Positions 8,442 to 16,804 of a stretch of DNA of 64,000 nt are shown here, in pieces. Origin of the DNA: Chryseobacterium culicis (GTDB lineage: Bacteria > Bacteroidota > Bacteroidia > Flavobacteriales > Weeksellaceae); the NCBI RefSeq assembly GCF_900108365.1, contig NZ_FNWQ01000009.1, positions 1 to 64,000 on the forward strand, read 5' to 3'. The notes beneath the pieces are model-generated. The model saw only the letters and a program-made list of their open reading frames with translations. It ran no database searches and was not told where the DNA came from. Each line of letters starts with the position of its first letter. Positions within the stretch are counted from its first letter, which is position 1. The translations under genes were made by a program, and so were the position numbers.

Positions 8442-10022
8442 CTAATCGTGAAGATTATTGTTTTTATTCTTAAGATAAAACAATCCGATAATGAGACACA
8501 CAGCCGCAACTCCAATCGGATACCAAAGTCCTTCAAGATACCACGTCGCATGCCCCGCTTCTTTTCCGGTGGTTACCAGATAAGTGGCTACTGCAGGAAG
8601 AAGCCCTCCGAATACTCCGTTTCCGATATGATAAGGCAGTGACATAGAGGTGTAGCGGATTCTCACCGGGAACATTTCTACAAGAAAAGCCGCGATAGGC
8701 CCGTAAACCATCGTTACAAAGATCACCTGAATAAAAACAAGGAAAATCAGGTACCATTTGGTGTTGTCACTCAGCTTTAAGCTTTGGGAAACTTTAGGTT
8801 CTTCTGCTTTTCCGTCTTTCATAACCACTCCTGCGGGAGACCAGTGGACAATACTGTCTTTTTTGATTAAAGTTCCATCTGTATAAAGCGTTTCTTTGTG
8901 AAAAGTGACCAGGCTGTCTGTTGCAATGTCATTATGGATTTTGGCAGTTCTTTTTTCTGTAATTCCATTCGCTGCTACCGTTTTGTTTTCTAAATTTACA
9001 CTCTTGAACATACTGTCGTAAATAGGTCTGTAGGCTAAAATAGCAACCAGCATTCCCGTCATCATCACCGCTTTTCTTCCAATTTTATCAGACAGCCATC
9101 CGAAAAATACAAAGAAAGGAGTCCCCAGAAATAAAGCGGTAGCCATTAGTGAATCTACCTGTGCGGATTCTACATTCATTACCTTCTGAAGGAAACTCAT
9201 TGCATAAAACTGACCGGTATACCAAATTACCCCTTGTCCCATTGCTGCTCCGAATAAAGCCAGCAAGACAAACTTGAAGTTGTACTTATTTCCAAAACTC
9301 TCTTTTAAAGGATTTTTAGATGTTTTACCTTCACTCTTAGCTTTCGCAAAAAGAGGAGATTCTTTCATGTTCTTTCTGATAATGTAAGATACTGCCACCA
9401 TCAGAATAGAAATCCAGAAAGGAACCCTCCATCCCCAGGTGTCAAACTCTTCTGCAGAAAGGGTAGTTTTGGTAATTAAAATTACGATTAATGAAATGAA
9501 AAGCCCGGCTGTTGCGGTCGTCTGGATCCATGAAGTCCAGTATCCGCGGCGGTGGGGCTGCGCATATTCCGCTACATACGTGGCAGCACCTCCATATTCG
9601 CCTCCCAGAGCAAGCCCCTGAAGCAACCTTAAAATTAAAACCAACACCGGAGCCATAAAACCAATGGTTTCATAACTTGGAATACATCCGATCAGGAAAG
9701 TGGAAAATCCCATGATCAGTAACGTAACAAGAAAAGTATATTTTCTCCCGATAAGGTCGCCCAGTCTTCCAAAAAATAACGCCCCGAAAGGCCTTACCAC
9801 AAATCCGGCAGCAAAAGTGGCCAGCGTAGATAAAAATGCGGCAGTAGGATTATCCGCAGGGAAAAATTTGGTTGCTAAAACAACGGCCAGACTTCCAAAA
9901 ATATAGAAGTCATACCATTCTATCAGTGTTCCGAGGGATGAGGCTGTGATCACGCTCCAGATGGTGCGGTTTTTCTGCCTGTCGGTCATATTTTCGTAGC
10001 TTTCGTGATGATTTTCGCTCAT
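8442..10022 (-). CDS. MHS-type major facilitator transporter
   Basis: A 526-residue inner-membrane transporter. LIEWYDFYIFGSLA near residue 35, RPFGALFFGRLGDLIGRK near 80-100 and LGGEYGGAATYVAEYAQPHRRG near 140-160 are signature sequences of the metabolite:H+ symporter family (ProP, KgtP, ShiA). Likely cargo is a carboxylate, given the acyl-CoA synthetases nearby. It is longer than usual (about 430): some 90 hydrophilic residues (near 320-410) separate MTGMLVAILAYRPIYDSMF from WYLIFLVFIQVIFVTMVYG. That insert should be a soluble loop between helices and may be periplasmic. Confidence 0.92.
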   Translation of the reverse strand: MSENHHESYENMTDRQKNRTIWSVITASSLGTLIEWYDFYIFGSLAVVLATKFFPADNPTAAFLSTLATFAAGFVVRPFGALFFGRLGDLIGRKYTFLVTLLIMGFSTFLIGCIPSYETIGFMAPVLVLILRLLQGLALGGEYGGAATYVAEYAQPHRRGYWTSWIQTTATAGLFISLIVILITKTTLSAEEFDTWGWRVPFWISILMVAVSYIIRKNMKESPLFAKAKSEGKTSKNPLKESFGNKYNFKFVLLALFGAAMGQGVIWYTGQFYAMSFLQKVMNVESAQVDSLMATALFLGTPFFVFFGWLSDKIGRKAVMMTGMLVAILAYRPIYDSMFKSVNLENKTVAANGITEKRTAKIHNDIATDSLVTFHKETLYTDGTLIKKDSIVHWSPAGVVMKDGKAEEPKVSQSLKLSDNTKWYLIFLVFIQVIFVTMVYGPIAAFLVEMFPVRIRYTSMSLPYHIGNGVFGGLLPAVATYLVTTGKEAGHATWYLEGLWYPIGVAAVCLIIGLFYLKNKNNNLHD

Positions 10023-10185
10023 ATTGATTAGTTTTTGATGTTAGTGGAATAGGATTTTATTTTTGAAATTTTTTTTGAACCATTAAGGGCTTTTAATGAA
10101 TAAGGAAAATAAGACATATTCAGTTTATAATTAAGTTCAATGCTTTGGCAACGATTAATTTTTATCCTTTTTAATGATGTACATT

Positions 10186-11565
10186 TTACAGGTAGATTTG
10201 AAACTGTACAATAAACTCGCCTTTGGAAGAAGGACTTTCTGTAGGATTTGTGTAAACCGGTCTTGTTGAATACTGTGTTGTTATTTTCGCATGATGCCCG
10301 TCTATGAACCAATTGGCTCCCACATCAAACTGAGAGGAAGATTTATCAAATGCTTCAAAGCTTTTGTGAGTATAGGCCGCAAATGGCTGTATTCTGATTT
10401 TTGGCTTTTCTGCCTGGCTGGGTAGCAGTAAACCAGCCTGTGCGTAGATAATATTACCTGTTCCGATGGTCGGCTGCAGATTTCCTGGTCCCGCGATGGC
10501 TTTATTGCCGATAAAGTTAGGATCAGATGCTCCTATATTCATAGTTCCCAGATTTCTTACATAGTTGGGTCCGAAATTGTAGTTGTAATAGCCGGCATAG
10601 GCAGAAACCGCCATTTTGTTTTTGGCTTCACCCAAAGGAATATCAGCGAAAGCATCCACCGCAAAAAGGGTAATGTCGTGCTTTTCAATATTTGAATTCA
10701 CTGATGTTCTTGTTCCGTCTGCCTGGTGATAAAAACCGGCACCTACATTGAAAACCTTTTTTGTGCCGAGATAAGATCCCACTTTGAAAGGGAGCGTGTT
10801 TGATTCTTCATCCAGAAACTGATATTCAACATATCCCGCTTTTGAAAAACTCGGATTGCCGTTGTTGTCTACCGCTACTGCTTTAGAAGGATCTGTTACG
10901 TTTACAGGGATAAGATCGGTTGCAAAAGGCTTATTCAAGCTGAAGCGATATTCCAGTTTGCCGTATTTTCCTTTAGCAAACATGCCCAGCTGTCTGGCAA
11001 ACTGATCAGAGTTGTCAATCAGCGGCCATGAGAAAACCGGAGAATCTAAGGTGAGAAAATTAAGCGTGGAAGCCATAGTCATCCGGGAAAGTCCCATATA
11101 GTAATGAAGCCCCGCTCCCAAAGTTAAACTGAATTTTCCCGCTTCTCCAGGTAAAATCACTGCATATTCGTTCCAGGCATCATGAAAAAATAACTGTGTT
11201 TTCTTTCCGTTTCCGTAACCTCCTGTTCCTGAGGTGCCTGAGGCGCCGCCATTGATGAAAGTCTGATTATTGATTCCAAAATGGAGCAGGATCATGTATC
11301 TTTTGGAGATTTGTGCATAGGTTAAAGCGCGTAACCTTCTGTTTCCCAGGCTCCATGAATTGTCGGCAGGTTCGCCTCCAACCATTGTTCCGGGGTTCAT
11401 AGAAGTGTTTCTTAACCAAAACTGGTCCCATAAAATAAATCTGACAAATTTATCACCATTTTGGTTGAGGTTAATTTTTAAGCCATTGCCATAATCAGGA
11501 GAACCCTGTGAGTACATAGAACTGCTGATTAAAGCTAATCCAATGAATGTAAGTAATTTCTTCAT
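10186..11565 (-). CDS. Outer-membrane porin-like beta-barrel protein
   Basis: A 459-residue secreted protein beginning MKKLLTFIGLALISSSMYSQ, a Sec signal peptide. The mature part alternates short hydrophobic and polar stretches rich in Tyr, Phe and Gly (FVRFILWDQFWLRN, YAVILPGEAGKFSLTLGAG, FDVGANWFIDGHHAKITTQY) and ends in the hydrophobic strand EFIVQFQIYL, as in barrels assembled by BAM. It lies upstream of the MHS transporter on the same strand, 163 bases away. An outer-membrane uptake role for the same carboxylate is an inference. Confidence 0.8.
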   Translation of the reverse strand: MKKLLTFIGLALISSSMYSQGSPDYGNGLKINLNQNGDKFVRFILWDQFWLRNTSMNPGTMVGGEPADNSWSLGNRRLRALTYAQISKRYMILLHFGINNQTFINGGASGTSGTGGYGNGKKTQLFFHDAWNEYAVILPGEAGKFSLTLGAGLHYYMGLSRMTMASTLNFLTLDSPVFSWPLIDNSDQFARQLGMFAKGKYGKLEYRFSLNKPFATDLIPVNVTDPSKAVAVDNNGNPSFSKAGYVEYQFLDEESNTLPFKVGSYLGTKKVFNVGAGFYHQADGTRTSVNSNIEKHDITLFAVDAFADIPLGEAKNKMAVSAYAGYYNYNFGPNYVRNLGTMNIGASDPNFIGNKAIAGPGNLQPTIGTGNIIYAQAGLLLPSQAEKPKIRIQPFAAYTHKSFEAFDKSSSQFDVGANWFIDGHHAKITTQYSTRPVYTNPTESPSSKGEFIVQFQIYL

Positions 11566-11867
11566 AAATTATCAATTTTTGGCGTTGTTTTTTGTGAATG
11601 CCAAATTGTAATTAATAATTTATTTATGAAAATTTAATATATATTATTGGTAATGGTATAGTTATGGTTTGTGAATTCTGTATTCGGGATCCGGGATGGA
11701 GCGTTTCCGATCCGTATTGCGACGTATGCGTACAGGATTCACTGGTTGGGAATCGGGAAGTGCTTGTTTCATAATAGATATTTTTTGCAGTAACCCGTAT
11801 TAATATCCTACAACCTTCACCTCGCATCCTACGCGCTGTAATTGGCTTCTCATACCCGGAAACCGCT
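11566..11867. other. Intergenic region without a gene
   Basis: About 300 bases between the porin gene start and the InsA-like gene. It holds the porin promoter region and text such as GGGATCCGGGATGGAG and GGAATCGGGAAGTGC, which looks like decayed repeat sequence. I see no supported gene; a 67-codon reading frame here has no recognisable features. Confidence 0.4.
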
Positions 11868-12284
11868 CTACTTTTTAAATCTTTCCCACTTGATCAGCAT
11901 GTACTTATCTGCAAATTGTGTGATGATAATCCCTGAATTTTTAATATTCTCCTCCTGTGCAATATATTCAATCAGCTCGCTTTGCTTTAATATCTTATAA
12001 ACAGGATGGAATTCGGAATGAGGCGGCCTCGTGATGTTGTATTTTTTGATCCAGGAGCTTACAGTAACATGTGATACACCTATAATTCTTTCAATTTCAC
12101 GGTAGCTTAACCCTTCCAGATAGAGTTGAAGAGCTTTGGTGACATAATAGTCATCAATCTGTTTTCCGAGTTTTTTAACGGTAAAATAATAGTTGCACTC
12201 TTTACAGTGGAAGCGTTGTTTCTCATTGATAATACCGCTCTTTACCACTTTGTTACTCTTGCATTTAGGACATGTATTTTCCAT
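11868..12284 (-). CDS. IS1 InsA-like zinc-ribbon/HTH protein
   Basis: A 138-residue protein with the zinc ribbon CPKC...CKEC (Cys near 5, 8, 27 and 30) and a helix-turn-helix (SYREIERIIGVSHVTVSSWIKK near 67-88), the architecture of InsA of IS1-family elements. No InsB-like catalytic partner follows, no terminal inverted repeats are apparent, and the reading frame is intact with an extra C-terminal segment of about 45 residues. This favours a standalone or domesticated DNA-binding protein over an active insertion sequence. It is divergent from the arginine operon, sharing a 160-base promoter region. Confidence 0.75.
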   Translation of the reverse strand: MENTCPKCKSNKVVKSGIINEKQRFHCKECNYYFTVKKLGKQIDDYYVTKALQLYLEGLSYREIERIIGVSHVTVSSWIKKYNITRPPHSEFHPVYKILKQSELIEYIAQEENIKNSGIIITQFADKYMLIKWERFKK

Positions 12285-12390
12285 AACTATATTATTTTAG
12301 CAAATATATAATAAATTAGCAAATGTATATTTTCCCGTAAAGATAATTTTACCTGTCTAAAATTTTAAAACAAAAAAAATATCTTTTTTA

Positions 12391-12423
12391 TTTGGATTTA
12401 AAAGAAATTATATTTTAAATTTG
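12391..12423 (+). promoter_or_regulatory. Promoter of the arginine operon
   Basis: TAAATTTG at 12416-12423 fits the Bacteroidota -7 box TAnnTTTG, with TTTG at 12391-12394 upstream (21-base spacer). The start of transcription would be near 12429, which excludes the TTG at 12421 as the start codon and supports ATG at 12445. Confidence 0.6.
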
Positions 12424-12444
12424 CCAAAAAATTTAGATAAATAC

Positions 12445-13134
12445 ATGGAAATAGAAATTTCCTCATGCGAACATCTAATGTATGTGAGTGAAATACAGCA
12501 GGAAATGTACGATTCTGCACAGCGCAGAGGAACGGGTATCGCAAAACGTTCCATAGAATATTTGAGTAAGAAGATTTCAGAAGGCAATGCTGTGGTTGCC
12601 ACTGAAAACGGCGAGTGGGTAGGTTTCTGCTATATAGAGACCTGGTCACATGGGAAATTTGTGGCCAATTCGGGACTGATTGTGTCACCGAAATTCAGGA
12701 ATGGAGGAGTAGCGACTCAGATAAAGCAGAAAGTTTTCCAGTTATCTAGAGATAAATATCCCGATGCAAAAGTATTTGGGCTGACGACAGGTTTGGCAGT
12801 AATGAAAATCAATAGTGATTTAGGATATAAACCGGTCATCTATTCTGAACTGACTCAGGATGAAGAATTCTGGAACGGTTGTAAAAACTGTGTGAACTAT
12901 GAGATTTTAATGATGAAGGAACGCAAAAACTGCCTGTGTACAGCCATGCTGTTTGTTCCTGAAAATGATAAAAAAAAAGATGAGGCAGAGCATAAACTGC
13001 CTGAAAATAAATATAATGAAGCGGACCAAAATGATTTTGAACATTCTGTGCAGAAATCCATTGGTGAATTTCATTTGACAATTAACAATAATAAAAGAAG
13101 TCCAGATGAAAAAGAAAGTCATCTTAGCGTTTAG
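12445..13134 (+). CDS. GNAT acyltransferase heading the arginine operon
   Basis: A 229-residue GNAT-fold protein, first gene of the arginine operon. The acetyl-CoA site is in GLIVSPKFRNGGVATQIKQKVFQLS; a Cys-rich stretch (FWNGCKNCVNYEIL) and a hydrophilic tail follow. No ArgA or ArgJ is seen in the operon, so this is the natural candidate for the first step, acylation of glutamate with acetyl- or succinyl-CoA. That role is inferred from position and the family. The start at 12445 follows the predicted promoter. Its 3' end overlaps argG by 29 bases, an unusually long overlap. Confidence 0.8.
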   Translation: MEIEISSCEHLMYVSEIQQEMYDSAQRRGTGIAKRSIEYLSKKISEGNAVVATENGEWVGFCYIETWSHGKFVANSGLIVSPKFRNGGVATQIKQKVFQLSRDKYPDAKVFGLTTGLAVMKINSDLGYKPVIYSELTQDEEFWNGCKNCVNYEILMMKERKNCLCTAMLFVPENDKKKDEAEHKLPENKYNEADQNDFEHSVQKSIGEFHLTINNNKRSPDEKESHLSV

Positions 13135-14302
13135 CGGAGGTTTAGATACTTCCTACTGTGCTAAATATCTTAGTGAAACACTGGGGTATGAAGTGTATGC
13201 AGTTACTGTAAATACCGGAGGTTTTTCAAAAGAAGAAGAAAAGGAAGTGGAAAGAAAAGCTTTAAACCTTGGGGTGAAAGAATACAGGTGCGTAGATGCT
13301 CAGGAAGACTATTATAATTCATGTGTGAAGTATCTGATTTTCGGGAATGTGCTGAAAAATAATACCTATCCTCTTTCTGTAAGTGCTGAACGTACTATTC
13401 AGGCGCAGGAAATTGCAAAATATGCTATTGAAGTAAAAGCAGATGCTATTGCTCACGGAAGTACGGGAGCAGGGAACGATCAGGTTCGTTTTGATTTGAT
13501 TTTTCAGGTGATGTGTCCAAATATTGAAATCATTACCCCAATCCGTGATATGGCTTTGTCCCGTGAAGAAGAAATTGAGTTTTTGAAAGAACACGGTTAT
13601 GAAATGGAATTTCAAAAAGCTCAATATTCCGTCAATAAAGGACTTTGGGGAACTTCAGTAGGAGGAAAAGAAACATTGACATCAAGAAACTATCTTCCCG
13701 AAGAAGCTTTTCCGTCTCAAATTAAAGAAACTCAGCCTTCAGAACTGGAGATCGGGTTTAAGAACGGAGAAGTAATATCTGTGAATGGAGAAAGTTTTGA
13801 GCATTCTGTATATGCTATTCAAAAAATAGAAGAATTAGCCTCAGCATATGGGATCGGTCGTGATATTCATGTAGGAGATACTATTGTCGGGATTAAAGGA
13901 AGAGTAGGATTTGAAGCAGCAGCCGCATCAGTGATCATCAAAGCGCATCATTTACTGGAAAAGCATACCCTTTCAAAATATCAGCAAATGATGAAGTCGC
14001 AATTATCCGACTGGTATGGAAACTGGCTTCACGAAGCGCTTTTCTTAGATCCTGTGATGAGAAATATTGAATCTTTCCTTACGGATTCTCAGAAAACAGT
14101 GAGCGGAAAAGTATTTGTAACCCTTCATCCATACAGATTTATTCTGAATGGAATTGAATCTGCTCATGATCTGATGTCTGATCAATTCGGAAGCTACGGA
14201 GAAGCCAATAGAGCCTGGACAGGCGATGATGTGAAAGGGTACACTAAGATTGTAAGTAATTCTTTAAATATATACCACCAGATTAACCAAAATATCAACT
14301 AG
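13106..14302 (+). CDS. argG: Argininosuccinate synthase
   Basis: A 398-residue cytoplasmic enzyme that joins citrulline and aspartate using ATP to form argininosuccinate. The N-terminal P-loop AFSGGLDTSYCAKYL, the motif AHGSTGAGNDQVRFDL near residue 115 and NKGLWGTSVGG near 175 are diagnostic. Length is normal (about 400). It begins inside the 3' end of the acyltransferase gene, so translation is likely coupled. Confidence 0.97.
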   Translation: MKKKVILAFSGGLDTSYCAKYLSETLGYEVYAVTVNTGGFSKEEEKEVERKALNLGVKEYRCVDAQEDYYNSCVKYLIFGNVLKNNTYPLSVSAERTIQAQEIAKYAIEVKADAIAHGSTGAGNDQVRFDLIFQVMCPNIEIITPIRDMALSREEEIEFLKEHGYEMEFQKAQYSVNKGLWGTSVGGKETLTSRNYLPEEAFPSQIKETQPSELEIGFKNGEVISVNGESFEHSVYAIQKIEELASAYGIGRDIHVGDTIVGIKGRVGFEAAAASVIIKAHHLLEKHTLSKYQQMMKSQLSDWYGNWLHEALFLDPVMRNIESFLTDSQKTVSGKVFVTLHPYRFILNGIESAHDLMSDQFGSYGEANRAWTGDDVKGYTKIVSNSLNIYHQINQNIN

Positions 14303-14354
14303 TTCCGAAAGGACGATGTAATGAAAGACAGAACAAAATGCTGTCAGAATCAAA

Positions 14355-15320
14355 ATGAAGAAAACAGTAGGAATTATTGGTGCCAACGGTTATACAGGAA
14401 GTGAGCTGATACGCTTACTGGCCTTTCATCCTCATGTGACATTGAGTTTTTTATATAGTCGTTCGAATTCGGGGACAAGAATTTCGGATCTGTACCCGGA
14501 TTTAACGACAGTTTGTGAAATGGTTTTGACGGATAAATCTGAAGACGTGGATATTCTTTTTCTGTGCCTTCCCCATAAAGAAAGTCAAAACTGGTTAACT
14601 CAGAATCCAGTTAAAAAGGAAACGTTGGTGATTGATCTCGGAAACGATTTCCGTCTGGAAGGAAATTTCGAAAACAGAGATTTTATCTATGGATTGCCGG
14701 AAATCAATAAAAAACAGCTTGCGGGAGCAAAAAGTATTGCCAACCCTGGATGTTTTGCTACGGCAATTCAACTGGCTTTATTGCCATTTGCGGAAAAAGG
14801 AGCATTAAATGAAGTTTTTACTACAGGGATTACAGGTTCTACAGGAGCCGGACAGTCTTTGCAGGCAACCACTCATTTTACCTGGAGAAATGATAATGTT
14901 TCAGCGTATAAAACATTAACTCATCAGCATGTCGATGAGATTTTGAAACAGCTGATTTCATTCAATAATAAAGAAGTAAACCTGAATTTTGTTCCATGGA
15001 GAGGAGATTTTGCGAGAGGAATTTTTACAAGTTCCACCATGAAGACGGATTTGACGTTGGAGGAAATAGAACAATTATATCAGGATTTTTATGCAGAGGA
15101 GCCTTTTGTTACGGTCAGTAGCAGGGCAGTTGATTTAAAGCAGGTTGTCAATACCAATCGCTGTGTGATTCAGATCGAAAAGAGTGGAAATGTTGTCGTT
15201 ATTCACTCAGCGATTGACAATTTGTTGAAAGGAGCTTCGGGACAGGCTGTTCAGAATATGAATCTCGCCATGAACTGGGAGGAAAATGCAGGATTAAATC
15301 TGAAACCGATAGCATTTTAA
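14355..15320 (+). CDS. argC: N-acyl-gamma-glutamyl-phosphate reductase
   Basis: A 321-residue NADPH-dependent reductase of the arginine pathway that makes the acylglutamate semialdehyde. The Rossmann motif VGIIGANGYTGSELIRLL opens the protein, and the catalytic Cys is in SIANPGCFATAIQLALLP near residue 134. TGITGSTGAGQSL and the late LLKGASGQAVQNMNL are also family signatures. It is 52 bases after argG in the same operon. Confidence 0.96.
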   Translation: MKKTVGIIGANGYTGSELIRLLAFHPHVTLSFLYSRSNSGTRISDLYPDLTTVCEMVLTDKSEDVDILFLCLPHKESQNWLTQNPVKKETLVIDLGNDFRLEGNFENRDFIYGLPEINKKQLAGAKSIANPGCFATAIQLALLPFAEKGALNEVFTTGITGSTGAGQSLQATTHFTWRNDNVSAYKTLTHQHVDEILKQLISFNNKEVNLNFVPWRGDFARGIFTSSTMKTDLTLEEIEQLYQDFYAEEPFVTVSSRAVDLKQVVNTNRCVIQIEKSGNVVVIHSAIDNLLKGASGQAVQNMNLAMNWEENAGLNLKPIAF

Positions 15321-15579
15321 ATTGACGGTAAGTAATTAAGAATTTTAACAAAAAGTAAATCCGACTTAGGAAAATGGAGCGTTAAGAAAATTAATTCTAT
15401 GAACGTTAAGAAAATTCTACTGTTCGAAGTGCGAGGAAAATAGAGAACCGAAGAACCAATTCGGATTTCGCACAAGTTTTAGAATTTTTAGTGAATAGAA
15501 CTAATTTTTAGCGGAAGTTTCCAGGTCTTGAACTTTTGTTTCTTTTGTTTTAAGACAAAAGAAAAATAAAAAACAAAAA
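15321..15579. repeat. argC-argD spacer, repeat-like
   Basis: 259 bases without a gene inside the operon. It contains two close copies of a GTTAAGAAAATT motif (near 15,383 and 15,407) and just before argD an inverted repeat (TTCTTTTGT, then ACAAAAGAA, about 15,540-15,565). The text looks like an intergenic repeat of the kind scattered through Chryseobacterium genomes; copy number elsewhere cannot be seen here. Confidence 0.4.
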
Positions 15580-16719
15580 ATGAATTTATTCAACGTATAT
15601 CCATTATTCAACATCAATCCGGTAAAAGCTCAGGGATCATTTCTTTGGGATGATAAAGGAGAACAATATCTTGATTTTTACGGTGGTCATGCTGTGATTT
15701 CTATCGGACACAACCATCCGCATTATCAGGATAAACTGAAAGATCAGCTGGAAAAAATATCTTTCTATTCCAACTCTGTTCAAAATGAATTGCAGACTGA
15801 ACTGGCAGAGAAATTAGGAAAACTTTCAGGATACGAAGATTATAACCTTTTCTTATGCAATTCAGGAGCGGAAGCGAATGAAAATGCACTAAAGCTGGCT
15901 TCATTTCATAACGGAAAAAGCAAAGTGCTTTATTTTTCAGGTTCATTCCACGGAAGAACTTCTGCAGCGGTTTCTGTGACTGATAATCCAAAGATTGTGG
16001 CTCCAGTTAACTTTTCTGAAAGATTTATCAAATCAGAATGGAATGATGTACAGCAGCTTGAAGAAACCTTTGAGAAGTTTGGAAATGAAATCTCTTCTGT
16101 AATCATCGAAGGAATTCAGGGAGTAGGCGGGATTATGATTCCAACACCGGAATTTTTATCTAAAATCAAAGAATTGTGCGAAAAATATGATGCTGTCCTT
16201 ATTTTGGATGAAGTGCAGTCCGGATATGGAAGAAGCGGATATTTCTTTGCCCATCAGGAATTTGGTGTAGAAGCAGATATCATCACTACAGCAAAAGGAA
16301 TGGGGAATGGATTTCCCGTTGGCGGAGTTCTGATCCATCCTAAGTTTCAGGCAAGCAACGGTTTGCTGGGAACTACATTTGGAGGAAATCATCTTGCCTG
16401 TGCAGCTTCAATTGCTGTGCTGGATGTCATGAAAGATGAAAATCTTATCGAAAATGCTCAGAAAATGGGTGAGTATATTGAAAATGAAATTAAAGATTTA
16501 CCACATATTACATCCATCCGAAGGAAAGGGTTGATGATCGGAATAGAGCTCGATAGAGACTGTTCGGAAGTAAGGAAAGAATTACTGTTCGGTCATCATA
16601 TTTTCACAGGAAATTCAAATGATAAAACAGTATTAAGGATTCTTCCGGCACTGAATATCAAAAAAGAGGAAACGGATCTTTTCATCAACGCGTTGAAAGT
16701 GGTGTTGGGAAATATCTAA
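15580..16719 (+). CDS. argD: N-acylornithine aminotransferase
   Basis: A 379-residue PLP-dependent class III aminotransferase converting acylglutamate semialdehyde to acylornithine with glutamate as donor. The family marks are FLCNSGAEANENALKLA near residue 90-105, SFHGRTSAAVS, the Asp in LILDEVQSGYGRSG near 210, and the PLP lysine in ITTAKGMGNGFPVGG near 240. Length is normal. It sits between argC and argF'. A very close family also acts on succinylated substrates, consistent with the predicted pathway. Confidence 0.94.
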   Translation: MNLFNVYPLFNINPVKAQGSFLWDDKGEQYLDFYGGHAVISIGHNHPHYQDKLKDQLEKISFYSNSVQNELQTELAEKLGKLSGYEDYNLFLCNSGAEANENALKLASFHNGKSKVLYFSGSFHGRTSAAVSVTDNPKIVAPVNFSERFIKSEWNDVQQLEETFEKFGNEISSVIIEGIQGVGGIMIPTPEFLSKIKELCEKYDAVLILDEVQSGYGRSGYFFAHQEFGVEADIITTAKGMGNGFPVGGVLIHPKFQASNGLLGTTFGGNHLACAASIAVLDVMKDENLIENAQKMGEYIENEIKDLPHITSIRRKGLMIGIELDRDCSEVRKELLFGHHIFTGNSNDKTVLRILPALNIKKEETDLFINALKVVLGNI

Positions 16720-16804
16720 GTTATTTAAAAACAAAATCTTTAAAATCAATTCGAAATGAAATGGATATTCCATTTGTCCATTGAAAAAAAATAGAAAATA
16801 CCAA

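Noticed and set aside
10028..10312. 94-codon frame on the minus strand
   Set aside because: It overlaps the end of the porin gene in another frame and has no domain, signal peptide or gene-like composition.
12421..12444. TTG start for the arginine-operon GNAT
   Set aside because: The TTG lies inside the predicted -7 box (TAAATTTG), so it would not be on the mRNA; ATG at 12,445 gives a natural N-terminus.
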